Below, piece after piece: positions 23,822-34,292 of a stretch of 64,000 nucleotides of DNA. The stretch is from Paraphoma chrysanthemicola. Taxonomy: Eukaryota; Ascomycota; Dothideomycetes; Pleosporales; Phaeosphaeriaceae. The stretch covers positions 310,001-374,000 of the forward strand of contig JAGMWG010000001.1 of assembly GCA_020744225.1 (NCBI GenBank), given 5' to 3'. The position numbers and the translations under genes were made by a program. Below the pieces are notes generated by a model that was not told the origin of the DNA, searched no databases, and saw only the letters and a list, made by a program, of their open reading frames with translations. Position 1 is the first letter of the stretch. Each line of letters opens with the position of its first letter.

Positions 23822-24517
23822 ATGAGCACGACCATCCTCCTCTCCCTCTGTGCGATTGCCGTCCTCGTACCGATACTCGCGATACAAGTCCCACGCTACC
23901 TCCAACAAAAGCGCAGCCGCCATGTCAAACCTATCTCAGACACTTCTCGTTCACAGCAAACCTCCAGAGTTCCCGACTCGTACTTTCCGAGCTCAGCCAT
24001 CCGCATTCGGCCGGTGATGGATGGCAGCGACACACCTACCTCCGCCTCCACGCCTAGAGCTTTTCGACGACCTTGGGATCCACCCTTTCCTATATCGAAT
24101 GCTCCAAGGAGAAGGGAGGGCGAGTGGCTCGTCCTGCCGCCAAGCGGATTAAGGAATGGAGTGACACAGCCAGCATCGGTGCACGAGAGCGAGAATGAAG
24201 GCAGAATCGACATTGAACACAGAAGTGACACTCAAGGACATCGAGAAGCCACTCCGATCACTCCATGTGATTCAGGACCTCCTAATACTAGCCTTCACAC
24301 AGCAGCGACAAGGAAAGAAGAAAAGGGAATCATGCCTTTCGTCTGGACCACCATCGCTGTAATCACAGGCATACTCGTCGTCCTCGGAATTGTGATCTTG
24401 ATGATACATTGTCTGGCATGGTTCATCGTGTACCAGACTGAAGCACGACTTGGCGAGGCACGGCGAGGTCTGCTGAAGGGGGGAGAGATGAGGCTGTGTT
24501 TGTGTGGAAGAGGATAA
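23822..24517 (+). CDS. Small two-TM hypothetical protein
   Basis: 231 aa, ATG at 23822, starting 167 bp after the GT90 gene on the same strand. Seen: an N-terminal hydrophobic segment (ILLSLCAIAVLVPILAIQV), a polar Ser/Pro/Arg-rich middle, and a strong C-terminal membrane segment (TTIAVITGILVVLGIVILM) followed by a short basic Cys-containing end. No family recognised. The membrane segments and undisturbed frame support a real gene; the proximity to the GT90 gene may be chance. Confidence 0.5.
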   Translation: MSTTILLSLCAIAVLVPILAIQVPRYLQQKRSRHVKPISDTSRSQQTSRVPDSYFPSSAIRIRPVMDGSDTPTSASTPRAFRRPWDPPFPISNAPRRREGEWLVLPPSGLRNGVTQPASVHESENEGRIDIEHRSDTQGHREATPITPCDSGPPNTSLHTAATRKEEKGIMPFVWTTIAVITGILVVLGIVILMIHCLAWFIVYQTEARLGEARRGLLKGGEMRLCLCGRG

Positions 24518-25392
24518 CTCCGCTCCTACGAAAACCATTTCCTTCATCAGAAGGATCGCGTTGCCTGTCATCTTGATCGACAGATCTCCCGCGAGGCTAA
24601 GACATAATGCAGTCTGAGTACCTGAAACCCGTATCTCAGTGCTCCATGGCAGTGATGAACACCTAAAACAATACCATACAGTACGCACTACGCCTACTTC
24701 CCTGTTGGACTTCCTTTGTACAACGATCTTCTTTATTACAATTCTAACGCAAGACGTCGAACTCGACGCGTCCCATCTCTACTTACCGCGGCGGCTACTA
24801 TCTCAAACTCATGACATCACCCCCGCTAGCCACACCACGCTCCCTAGACCCTGCGCCGATCCCGCACATCGCATCCCAAGCACCACAATCACGAACGCAC
24901 CGACCACTCAGAACGTATGCGTCTATCCAGCTAAACAGCCATTCATGCACACCACGATCGCAACGGTGCCAAAGTGCCGACAAAGGTGTGCAGCTGCTCT
25001 CAAATGGCGTCTACGCTAGATCGTGGTTGCGCAGGCATCGACGCAGCTGAAACCCCGTGGAGAAGAGAGGCGCTTTTTGTGTGCATAAAAGCCGGCCGGT
25101 GAGCCGTTGTGCTAGCGTTGAATGGACGCGCCGAAAGGGTAGTGATGATGGTGGCGTAGCGGCGGGATGGGCGTATTGGATGCGCTTGTGAAGACGCTTG
25201 CGGATATATTTTATCTTGGATGAACGACGTCACGCGGCGTAGGCCCGTTGATATTACCGCGGTCTTTCAGCGTTTGGATTTCAGTGAGTACTCTTGTCTT
25301 CTCCCTGCACGCTTAAAAGTCCGTACGGATTCTCACCGCCGTACTTGTCTGGCCAAGTCCGGAATTGTGGTTCAAGGATAAAGAAATACAGC
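24518..25392. other. Intergenic, aquaporin promoter side
   Basis: About 0.9 kb upstream of the aquaporin. Only short frames without domains. Frame is open upstream of the aquaporin ATG as far as a TTG at 25294 but contains no earlier ATG. Confidence 0.45.
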
Positions 25393-26812
25393 ATGGCTCC
25401 GCTACGCAATATTCTCCCGCTGCACAAACCCGACCCGCCGGCTGCATCGGGCGAGCCGAAGAATGGCCACCACTCGCACACGAAACATTTCAAGAGGAAG
25501 AATCCCATGAGCGCGTATATGACGAATCGATGGCGGAACGAGCTTGTTGCAGCTGTGGCCGAGTTTGCGGGGACGTTTATGTTTTTGTGTAAGAGCTACC
25601 TCTGATCATATCCTTTTCCCTTATTTCTCTGCGCACTTCACGTTCACGACATACCTCCTTCAGCTTTCATCTTTCAAAGTAGCATATGGACTCGTTGCTG
25701 ATGTTCCATAATTGTAGTCTTCGCGTTCGGCGGCACACAGGTCGCCAACACAGCGGCAATATACAGCGATAGCGCCACATCCGGACAGGATAATAATGGC
25801 CTCACTCAAGCACCGAATACAAGTGTGTTGCTGTATATCAGCCTGATTTTTGGATTCAGCCTGATGGTTTGTGTATGGGTGTTTTTTAGAGTTAGTGGTG
25901 GGTTGTTTAATCCTGCTGTAAGATCCCCCACTCCATACCCATACCCATTCCCAACAACATCATCCCATTTCCCATACAAAATAATAACGCTAACACACCC
26001 ACCAGGTCACTCTCGGCCTCTACCTCATCGGTGCCATAACCCCCATCCGCGCCGGTCTGTGCTTCATCTCCCAAATGCTCGCAGGCATGTGTGCCGCAGC
26101 CGTCGTCAGCGCCATCCTCCCCGGCCCGCTCAACGTCTCCACGAACCTCGGCGCAGGCGTCACACCCGCCATGGGCGTCTTTCTCGAAATGTTCCTGACC
26201 TCCCTCCTCGTCTTCACAATCTTCATGCTCGCCGCCGAAAAACACAAAGCCACCTTCCTCGCCCCAGTAGGTATCGGCCTCTCGCTCTTCGTCGCCGAAA
26301 TGGTCGGTGTATTCTTCACAGGCGGCAGTCTCAATCCCGCACGCTCATTCGGCCCATGTGTCGTCACGCGCAACTTCCCTGGGTACCACTATATATACTG
26401 GTTCGGCCCACTCATGGGTACACTACTCGCGTTCGGCATGTACAAGATCGTCAAAATCGTCGAATACCAGACTGTCAACCCAGGACAGGACTTCGATGAC
26501 CATGAGGCTGCGCTGTTTAAACCTCCAGAGCATGCGGAGACGGCGGAACAAGTTGAGCGTCCGAATGTCGCGGCGATTGCGATCGGGGAGGCGGTACGCA
26601 TGGCGAGTCGAAGTAGCGAGGGCAGCGGGAGTGAGAAGGAGGAAACGGGGATTGATGGGAGGTTGGAAGGCGAGGAACTGAGGTATGTGGGTGAGAGAGA
26701 GTTGGTTAATGGACGAGGGTATGGGAGTGGTGATGCGAGTGCGAGTGGCGGTGCGAGTGGAGGTGTGAATGCGAATGGGGTGGGGTATGGGGCGCATGCT
26801 CCGCGCGTATAG
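25393..26812 (+). CDS. Aquaporin (MIP family)
   Basis: Membrane water or small-solute channel, 400 aa in three exons: 25393-25588, 25718-25917, 26006-26812. Introns are 129 nt (GTAAGA...GTAG) and 88 nt (GTAAGA, CTAAC branch, CCAG), both in phase. Seen: six hydrophobic segments and both pore loops: NPAV, split exactly before V by the second intron, and NPARSFGP. The second loop is the classical aquaporin form without the extra Asp of aquaglyceroporins, so water or a small neutral solute is favoured. Hydrophilic N-tail (His/Lys-rich) and a long Gly/Ser/Glu-rich C-tail of about 120 residues, probably regulatory. ATG at 25393. Confidence 0.9.
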
Positions 26813-27056
26813 ACCGCGGTTACGAGAAGGAAGGATTATTCTAAAAGTGTGTTTTTTCTCAGCGTTTCAAGGTTTTAATTCTAAACTTTTGGTAATAAAA
26901 GTAGTAATATGTTTTCATGATACCCCAAACCTTCTTTCCATGATTATCAAAACTCAAAGTTTTATCATACTTCCGAATGCACCTCATCTCACAATCTCTC
27001 TTTCCATGAGTTTACATGCTGCATACTTCTACTCACCAATCCTCGTCCTCGACACA

Positions 27057-27494
27057 CTAGTCTCGCCTTCTCTGTATATCATCCTCTCTTGGTCGCACTC
27101 TGGCTGTCATTAATCTTATCTCCGACCCCTTCTTCTTCTTCTCTGATTTTCCACCTTTATTCGGCGTTTCGAGCCGTGATAGACACAGCTGTATCGCGTT
27201 CTCGAGTATGCTCTTTTGGAACTTCTCTTTCTCAACTTCAACCCTGCCGTTTCCACATTTCTGTCGCCCGGGTCTCATATCATCCATCATATCTTCATCG
27301 GCGTATTCGCGCTCGGAGAGTTCGATCCAGTCTGAATTACTTAGCTCTGAGGAAGTAGGTTGGATGTGGGATGTTTCTTCATCATCGGAGTGGAAAAAGT
27401 CAGTAGCCGTGTCCTGGGTCCATGGTGGGACGATGTGGTATATGTGTGGCGCAGATCGAAGCGATTGGAACTGGGCCGGGAATTGAGGTTGAGT
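27057..27494 (-). CDS. Putative small acidic protein, 5' end unresolved
   Basis: A minus-strand frame stays open from the TAA at 27497-27495 to the stop at 27057 (145 codons). It reads as a Ser/Asp/Glu-rich stretch (FFHSDDEETSH, SNSDWIELSERE) followed by a Lys/Arg-rich end. Composition is more protein-like than neighbouring frames, but the first in-frame ATG (within DEDMMDD) is late; an upstream exon on the minus strand around 27500-27740 may exist, with GT donors near 27495 and 27640. No family recognised. The rest of 26813-28299 shows nothing else. Confidence 0.3.
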   Translation of the reverse strand, partial: TQPQFPAQFQSLRSAPHIYHIVPPWTQDTATDFFHSDDEETSHIQPTSSELSNSDWIELSEREYADEDMMDDMRPGRQKCGNGRVEVEKEKFQKSILENAIQLCLSRLETPNKGGKSEKKKKGSEIRLMTARVRPREDDIQRRRD

Positions 27495-28299
27495 TTACAG
27501 ATAAGGGCAGAATAGCATTTTCGTGAGTGACTGGCAAGGCTAAATCGTATGGAGTTGGTTCTTGTATGGTAGTATGGAAGTGGACTGGTAATTGTGGTGG
27601 TTGAGATTGTATTTTTATTATGTACTCCACATTAACCAAACTTACGAAAGAAAAATGAGGAAGGGAGGATATTCATTTCTAAGGTACATTGATATGCAAT
27701 TCCTTGGAGTGATGAGTCCATGGCGCATTGTGAAGCATCGATGGGGCTTGTCATTTGTGGTGTCCGACCAAAAGGTGACAACAGGTATAAGAAGTGCGGC
27801 AGAAGTGATATCGGGGATGTAACTTGGAGTTAATACCAGCCCAAGCAGTGACTGCAGTCATTCTGCTTAACATCGCTGCTTCTTATCATTGTAACCTTGA
27901 AGTATTCACCATATGCAGCTGGACGACGACTACTCCCGTCACGGTCCATTGTGCAGACTTTTACGCAGGTCATGGTGAAGAGAGAAAAGATTCAAAGCAT
28001 GGTGAAGACTGCTTCAAGGTGTCGTGTTGGTATGAGAGGGATAAAACCCAAGTCTTGGTCTGGTGGATGGCGAGAAAGGTCACTACTCATTGGTGGAGAT
28101 AACGTGATGTACACGATGGATATATCAATTGAGTAGAAAGGGTGAACGTATGAATCTTAACGAGGAAGATGGGCCATGTAATCACAGGAAGATTGATAAT
28201 AGGTTCGGGGCGCGGGTCTTTCGAAGGGTGAAAATTATATTGAGTTTCGAAAACCCTCATTACAATCTATAGCATGCGATAAGCCATCGCTCTCGGATC

Positions 28300-29924
28300 C
28301 TAGTTTGGCACCTTTCTGAAAATATGCCTCTCCCATCCATCAATCTCATCAGTAACCTCGTCACGTTCGAGTCTATAACCACCAATCTTTGGCAGAATGA
28401 CAGCCCAAACAAGCCAGTACACGCCACCAGCCAGGATGATGCCGATACCAACCAGGCAGTGAAGATAGTACGGCAGGGTCTCGTAAACGCTGTTACCGTC
28501 CGTGGGCGGCACGAAAGGCGCAACGACAAGGTAAATGTTGCTGAGCAGGAAGAAGATGACCACAGGGAGGGTAGCGCTGATTGGTGGGTTCCAGTTCCAC
28601 TTGGAGCGGTTGAGGTAGAGGTGAATGAGAGCGCCGGCGACGAAGACGTTTACGACGGCGAGAGGGTACGAAATGACGCTGTGAAAGATTAGCATATTGT
28701 GACGTTCCAAGATTCCAAGAAAACTCACTTCAAGATGAAGTTGTACGCATCACCAGGAGGTGGCGCAAGCATGATGATGACTGAGACAAGCCAGTGTTCA
28801 AAGAGACCAGCCAGAGGTGCGTTGAAGGGACGGTTGCTGGCCCAGAACCTTGAGAAAGGCAGGATACCCTCACGACCGAGCTCTTGGACAAGACGACCCT
28901 GCGAGAAGATAACACTGAGAACATTGCCAAAGGCGGAGAGGGCGACGAAGACGGACAAAGCACGCTCTGCTCTGGGGCCGAAGACGTTGCGGAAGAGAGA
29001 GGCTGCGACAAGACGCTTTGATGAGATGATCTCCTCCGCTGGGACAGCTGCAAAGTACGCAATGTTGACGAACATGTAGAGAACCGCAACAGTGATGAGA
29101 GCTGTTGGCGCCGCGATCTTGAGCGTACGGACGGGATTCTTGGTCTCGCTGAGCGCGTAGTTGGCGTTGCTGTAACCGATGTAGCTCCAGATAACATTGT
29201 ACAGCGCCGTGACCACGCCATATGCGCTTCCAGTCGTGCCTTTGAAAGCGTTATCGAAGTTGTGTGGCTTGTCGATACGGATCGCACCGCCAAGTGCAGC
29301 CCAGCCCGAGACGACAATCAGGAGAATGATCAGCAGCTTGATGATACCGAGCAAGTTCTGAAGTCGCAAGCCCCACTTCAAAGCCAGGCCATGGATCAAG
29401 AAAGCCGTGGTGATGCAAGCCAGACCAACTCCACGCTGGTTCCAGCGGTTGACTTCGACGTTCGCAGCGTGCAGAATGTATTCTCCAAAGACAACGGAGT
29501 TGGAACCAGCCCAGCCAAGCAAAACGACGTAGCCAGTGTACAGTCCAGTTGCCAGGAACCTAGGCTTTCGGTAGACGTACTCCAGGTAGTTCTTTTCTCC
29601 ACCGTTGCGAGGAATGGCTGTGCCAAATTCCAGGTAGACTGCCATGCCGGCGCCTGCAATGAGCATGCCAGCAACCCATATGAAGAGCGAAAGGCCAACA
29701 CTACCGGAGAGGGAGAAGATGGCACTTGGAGTTGCAAAGATGCCGGTTCCGATCATACGGTTGAAAATGAGGAATATAGCGGAGGTGACACCGATTTGTC
29801 GTTTGGCTTGTCGCACCTGATACAGCGATCCATTGTCGATATCTGAAGGAGGCGCATCTGCATCTTTGTTATCGTTGGAGGGACCAGCGGCCGACGTCGA
29901 GTGTTTGCTGAAGAACTTTGACAT
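28300..29924 (-). CDS. Amino-acid permease, LAT/MUP (methionine permease-like) family
   Basis: Plasma-membrane amino-acid transporter of the APC superfamily, 524 aa in two exons: 29924-28729 and 28678-28300. The 50-nt intron has donor GTGAGT, branch CTAAT and acceptor CACAG and joins NFIL to NVISYPL in phase. ATG 29924 (MSKFFSKH) is used; the open frame upstream starts only with GTG. Seen: about 12 hydrophobic segments, the substrate-site motif NRMIGTGIFATPS in TM1, WSYIGYSNANYALSETKNP in the middle and QELGREGILPFSRFW. These match the high-affinity methionine permease/LAT-like group of fungi. Substrate specificity (methionine or cystine versus others) is inferred from family only. Confidence 0.9.
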
Positions 29925-30786
29925 TGTGGAGAGTGGAGCGCAAACAATGCAACGGTGCTGATCAGCGGAGCCGTACGCCAGGTGTGTCTTATACCAGACC
30001 AACAGTGTCAGCATACACACCAAGACGACCCAGGCGCCCGGTGCCGTGGGACCCACGCCATAATAGCGAAGTTTTCCTCATGGTCGGACGTGCCCGGATG
30101 GCGTGCTGGTAGCGAGTGCAACGGTTGTTCCCTCCCGAGTCAAATGCCATTCAACTTTTACCCAATACTTTCCTTGTCGAGACGTTCTGTGTGGCCAAGT
30201 GCGCTTGGATGCGATGTCGTGATCGGATGCGTGCAAAATTCAATGCTAGTCCCACCGCTTTGGGTATCGCGTCCGCGTTTAGTGGGAAACGCGATTCCAC
30301 GTGAGAAACACGTCAAGTCGAACTTTGCAACACCTTCCCAATCAATAACAAGACAACGCCTTGTCAAGCGGCTACTTTCGGTTCGACACTAATTCCCTCA
30401 GCGTTGAAAGACATGCTATTCGACGTCGCGGACCTGGCCGAGAGTTTAGACCTCATCCACGTCCGTGGGCACTGGCTGAGAGGACTGACCCAATCCTGAG
30501 AAGCAGCGCGCGCCACCGCCGTCAGGAGACACCGAAGCATCTCATTGCGATGGTGAAATGACAATAGTGCCTTAAGTCCATCAAAATCAGACCTGACTTG
30601 ATGAGAAGAGAAAAGCCGGCTTTCACGCGGCCGCTGATAGTCGCGAGAGCGAAGGCTGCAGATGAATGCTGGTCGCTATAATATGAAGATGATCGTAAGT
30701 CTAGTAGGATGCGCCGTACTACAACTAGCAGCACTCCTTCTCACCCCACTGTCATGTGGAGCGGGTCCGGATGGGCTAGGATCAGC
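29925..30786. other. Intergenic, no gene seen
   Basis: Promoter side of the permease and 3' side of the next minus-strand locus. Short frames only. Confidence 0.45.
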
Positions 30787-31845
30787 TTATGGCACCCTTC
30801 TAGACTCGTTGAACTCTTCGCATTTACTTCTAACCATGGCCAGTGCTTCGCAAGCATTCCTGGGCTGATCAGGATAACTCCATTCACAACTACCAGTGTC
30901 GACACGAATCTCGCGAACGTAACAGGGAGGGGCGTCCAAGAAGGTAAAGTCATGGCGTATCACCATTGTCTCTGGAAAAGCATTACCAAATAATGGGACC
31001 CATGGGAATGTAGATGGCTTTACGACGAAAGTGACGTAGTGATGCTGTTCGAGCTCCGTCTCCAGAATTGACTTGAGCTTCTCGAAGTCGAATTCGGGCC
31101 TTGGAGCGATAGATACATCCAGATGCCCTGCACAACAAGGCATAGTGCAGTATGAGTTAAACAGCTGACTGCAGTTAGCTCTGGTCTCATGTGCACCCCA
31201 CCAGAACCCCGACACATGAATGTGTCTAGAACGCCGCAGAATACAAGGATGTCTTCGGAGTTCTGAGATAGTCAGGACAGTTACAGCCTCGTGTTGCTGA
31301 TAACAAAGTCCTGGTTGGACACGATCATTTACCAAGGTTTGCATCGTTCCAGACTCCTTCGACAGATACTGATGAATGTATGCTGGCAATTGCCGCACCT
31401 ACCCAACGCAGAAGACAGCGGTGCGATGGAAGTGCTCTATGCTTTCGATGCGCATTTGTCTGCACACCGATGTACAGCTCGGTAGGACAGTTGTTGGCTC
31501 GTGAACGAAGTCGCGTGAGCCACGCGCGACCACAATGAAGTCGTCGTCCGTGAAGGCGAGAATCACGTCGTGCCACACGTATTTATAGACCTCATCTCGT
31601 ATTTCCCTCGGGAGTTCAAAGAATTCAGGAGGTAGAGTAAGGTCGTTCCTGAGCAGCGCAACCTCGTCGCGTATGTCAGCCAGAAATTCCTTAGCCGAAT
31701 TGGTCCAAGCGTGGTCGCATTCCAGGATGGAGGGTGCCGTCGCTGAGGGTTTTGCGAAGTAGTCGCGCTTCACACTCTTGGACATGGGTAGCATTATTGT
31801 ATAATTCTGCTCGATATTTGGTAGCGTAGGGGTGGGAGATATCAT
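30787..31845 (-). pseudogene. Fungal F-box-like/DUF protein gene with an in-frame stop
   Basis: A minus-strand frame starting at ATG 31845 (MISPTPTLP) runs to a TAG at 31401-31399 and continues in the same frame to 30787. The first half has LPREIRDEVYKYVWHDV and SCTSVCRQMRIES, typical of a large fungal family with an N-terminal LPxEIR(D/N)xIY motif. The second half (HPCILRRSRHIHVSGFW; HYVTFVVKPSTFPWVPLF) looks like the rest of the same protein. A GT donor overlaps the TAG (GTAGGT), but no nearby AG restores phase, so a nonsense-broken gene is favoured. An unrecognised intron starting further upstream remains possible. Confidence 0.5.
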
Positions 31846-32594
31846 CGTGTTCAAGGTGAGTACAGGCCGAGATCATGAAATGGAAGGCAGATGCTTAGTC
31901 ATGGCATGCACGTGCACAGCAGCTAGCTTTGGGTTTCTTGCGCTCAGCCTCATTGTCGCTTTCTCCTTTTCTTCCAGCGTCTGTAAGGCGCGGTCGCATC
32001 GTTCACGTACGAAACTTGGCCCTTCACAAACTTTCGGGCCCTACATCTACACATTCCAAAGGCGATGGGGCAAGGCTGCGAACGTGAGATAGGTTCTGAC
32101 TTTCCTTGGGGTGCTGCAATCCAGACTCGCTTCATTCGCGGTCATCACACCCAGCGGCCAGAGGTCCATTCTGCGTCTCGCAAAAGGCTACTGGACTTGC
32201 CTGACCTTGTTCTTTGGAAATTTCACAACGCTATCTGGTGAGCTGAAACAGCACGAATTGTCGCTGTCGCGCGACTTCTGTGCAATGTGGACGTCACGTG
32301 GGCGATTCCCGACGTTCGGTCACCGAGGCAGGCCGTCTATCGGAGTAAGCCAACGCAGAGAGTAGGCTGAGATGTAGCCAATTAGACACCAGCTGTGCGA
32401 CAGCTTGATACTATTGTGAAGTGCTGTCTTCTGAAGGCCAATATCACTGCATCAAACACAGCTTGAGCTCGACGACCTCTACATCTGTAGAACGTTAGTC
32501 ATCATGTTTACAGCAAATCTTCCTCAGTGGATCTTGATCCTCACAGGACTTTCCAAATGGCCTGGAGCCGAAAACGAAGTGCCATCGATTCAAT
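31846..32594. other. Divergent intergenic region
   Basis: 750 bp between the broken minus-strand gene and the plus-strand FAD oxidoreductase. Short frames only. Confidence 0.45.
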
Positions 32595-34292
32595 ATGCAG
32601 CTCATCCTCATCTTAAGCATGGTAAACACGCCAGTGCAGCGTGGAAAGCAGTGTCGTCTTCGTCATCATGTGTACGTCCCTTCCAAATTGAAATCCCACG
32701 ACAGCAAGCTGAGAAGAGAAAAGTGCGAAGCCATCCAGAAGCAATTGAGCGATCGCGTTGCCTTTCCCGAGGGCAAAAAGTACTCACAGTCGGTCGAATC
32801 TTACTTTAGCTTGAAAGAGGTGGATATCCACCCAAGCTGTGTTATTCTGCCGGAGTCGGCGGACGAAGTTTCGCAAATTGTCCAGACCCTGTCGGCGGGC
32901 TACCACGCATGGAAGGAACAATGTCGTTTCGCCATACGAGGCGCTGGGTAGGTTGAGTAGGAATTCCAAAATTGTAAACTCTCCTGACGTCCCACCAGCC
33001 ATACACCCTTCGCGGGCGCGTCTAACATTGAGGATGGCATTGTCATCCATCTCAAGAACATGCCGTCTCCTGGTCTCGCCTCGGATCATAAGACCATTAC
33101 GGTGTCTCCAAGTACCACTTGGGATGAAGTTTTTGCGACGCTGGACGTGTTCGACCTGGCAACGCTGGGCGGTAGAGTCGGCGGCGTCGGTGTCGGAGGG
33201 CTGACAACAGGATGTAAGTGTCTACCTCGCGAGCAACATTTAGCCGATACTAACGCCTAACCAGGCGGCATCTCGTACTTCTCTCCACGTTTCGGCTTCA
33301 CCTGCAACATGGTCGAGAACTTTGAAGTGGTACTTGCTAATGGCACGATCGTGAACGCCAATGGAACATCCCACCGCGCTCTTTGGAAAGCGCTTCGGGG
33401 CGGATCGAACAACTTTGGTCTTGTCACCGCGATCACTTTGCGAACATTCTCGCAAGGGAAATTCTGGGGCGGTCAGACCTTCCATCCCATCACAACTCGC
33501 AAGGCGCATTTCCATGCCCTGGAGAATCTCATAGCAGAAGTGCCGTACGACAAGTACGCTCACTTCATCAACAATCTGGTGGTCACCAATGCTTCTTATG
33601 GCAATTGGTTCATTGGCAACTCCTTACAATACACAAAGTCCGACCCTCCAGTCCCTTTCCCGGAGACGTTCAAGCCCTTCACGGACATTCCCCGTGTCTC
33701 GCTCTTCCCTGGAGCGCCAGACAATACGCTTCGCGTCGACAATCATACCGACTTTACTCTGGAATACGCTGCTTTGAGTGTATACCCCAAGCGTTGGCAA
33801 TTCGCGACCATTGCGTTTGGCAACTCCGCCGAAATGATGGAAGACTTCTTCCAGATGGCAAACGAAACCATCCAACCCTTCGTCACTCTACCAGGCTTTC
33901 TCCTTAGTGTGGCCTTCCAGCCGCTACCTACCCTCATCTCCGAGCGCTATGGCGCCGTTGACAGTCTTGGTCCGATTCAGACCCAGGGCAACATGTTCTA
34001 CATACATTGGGCCATGAGTGTCGACGGAAGTGAAGTCGAGACAGACAAACAGTTTGAAACTGCGACCAAGAAGCTGTTTGCAGCGGCGGAGAAGAAAGCC
34101 GCCAGCAAGGGTCTGCAACGTGACTTCTTGCAGCTGACGTACGCCGATGGTTGGCAGGATCCACTCGGACGCAGGAGTAAGGGGACGATTCGAGATTTAT
34201 GGAAGGTCAGCCGTGAGTATGACCCAAAGGGGATGTTCCAGACGCAGGTGCCCGGCGGCTTCAAGTTGCCCAGGGAAACGAACGAGTTGTGA
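32595..34292 (+). CDS. Secreted FAD-linked oxidoreductase (BBE/VAO type)
   Basis: Oxidase of the berberine-bridge/6-hydroxynicotine oxidase-like family, about 531 aa in three exons: 32595-32947, 32999-33213, 33265-34292. Both introns are 51 nt (donors GTAGGT and GTAAGT; CTGAC and CTAAC near the acceptors). Seen: FAD_binding_4 domain with AIRGAGHTPFAGASN (the His is the expected covalent flavin site), GGRVGGVGVGGLTTG with no Cys at the second attachment position of doubly linked members, RGGSNNFGLVTAITL, and a C-terminal substrate-domain end YDPKGMFQTQVPGG. The family oxidises alcohols or couples phenols or polyketides. The 5' end is uncertain: ATG 32595 gives a short hydrophobic leader (MQLILILSMV), and an alternative upstream exon or an intron near 32670 is possible. 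Confidence 0.78.

Noticed and set aside
25294..25392. Upstream in-frame extension of the aquaporin
   Set aside because: Begins with TTG only; ATG at 25393 is the first and gives a normal family N-tail.
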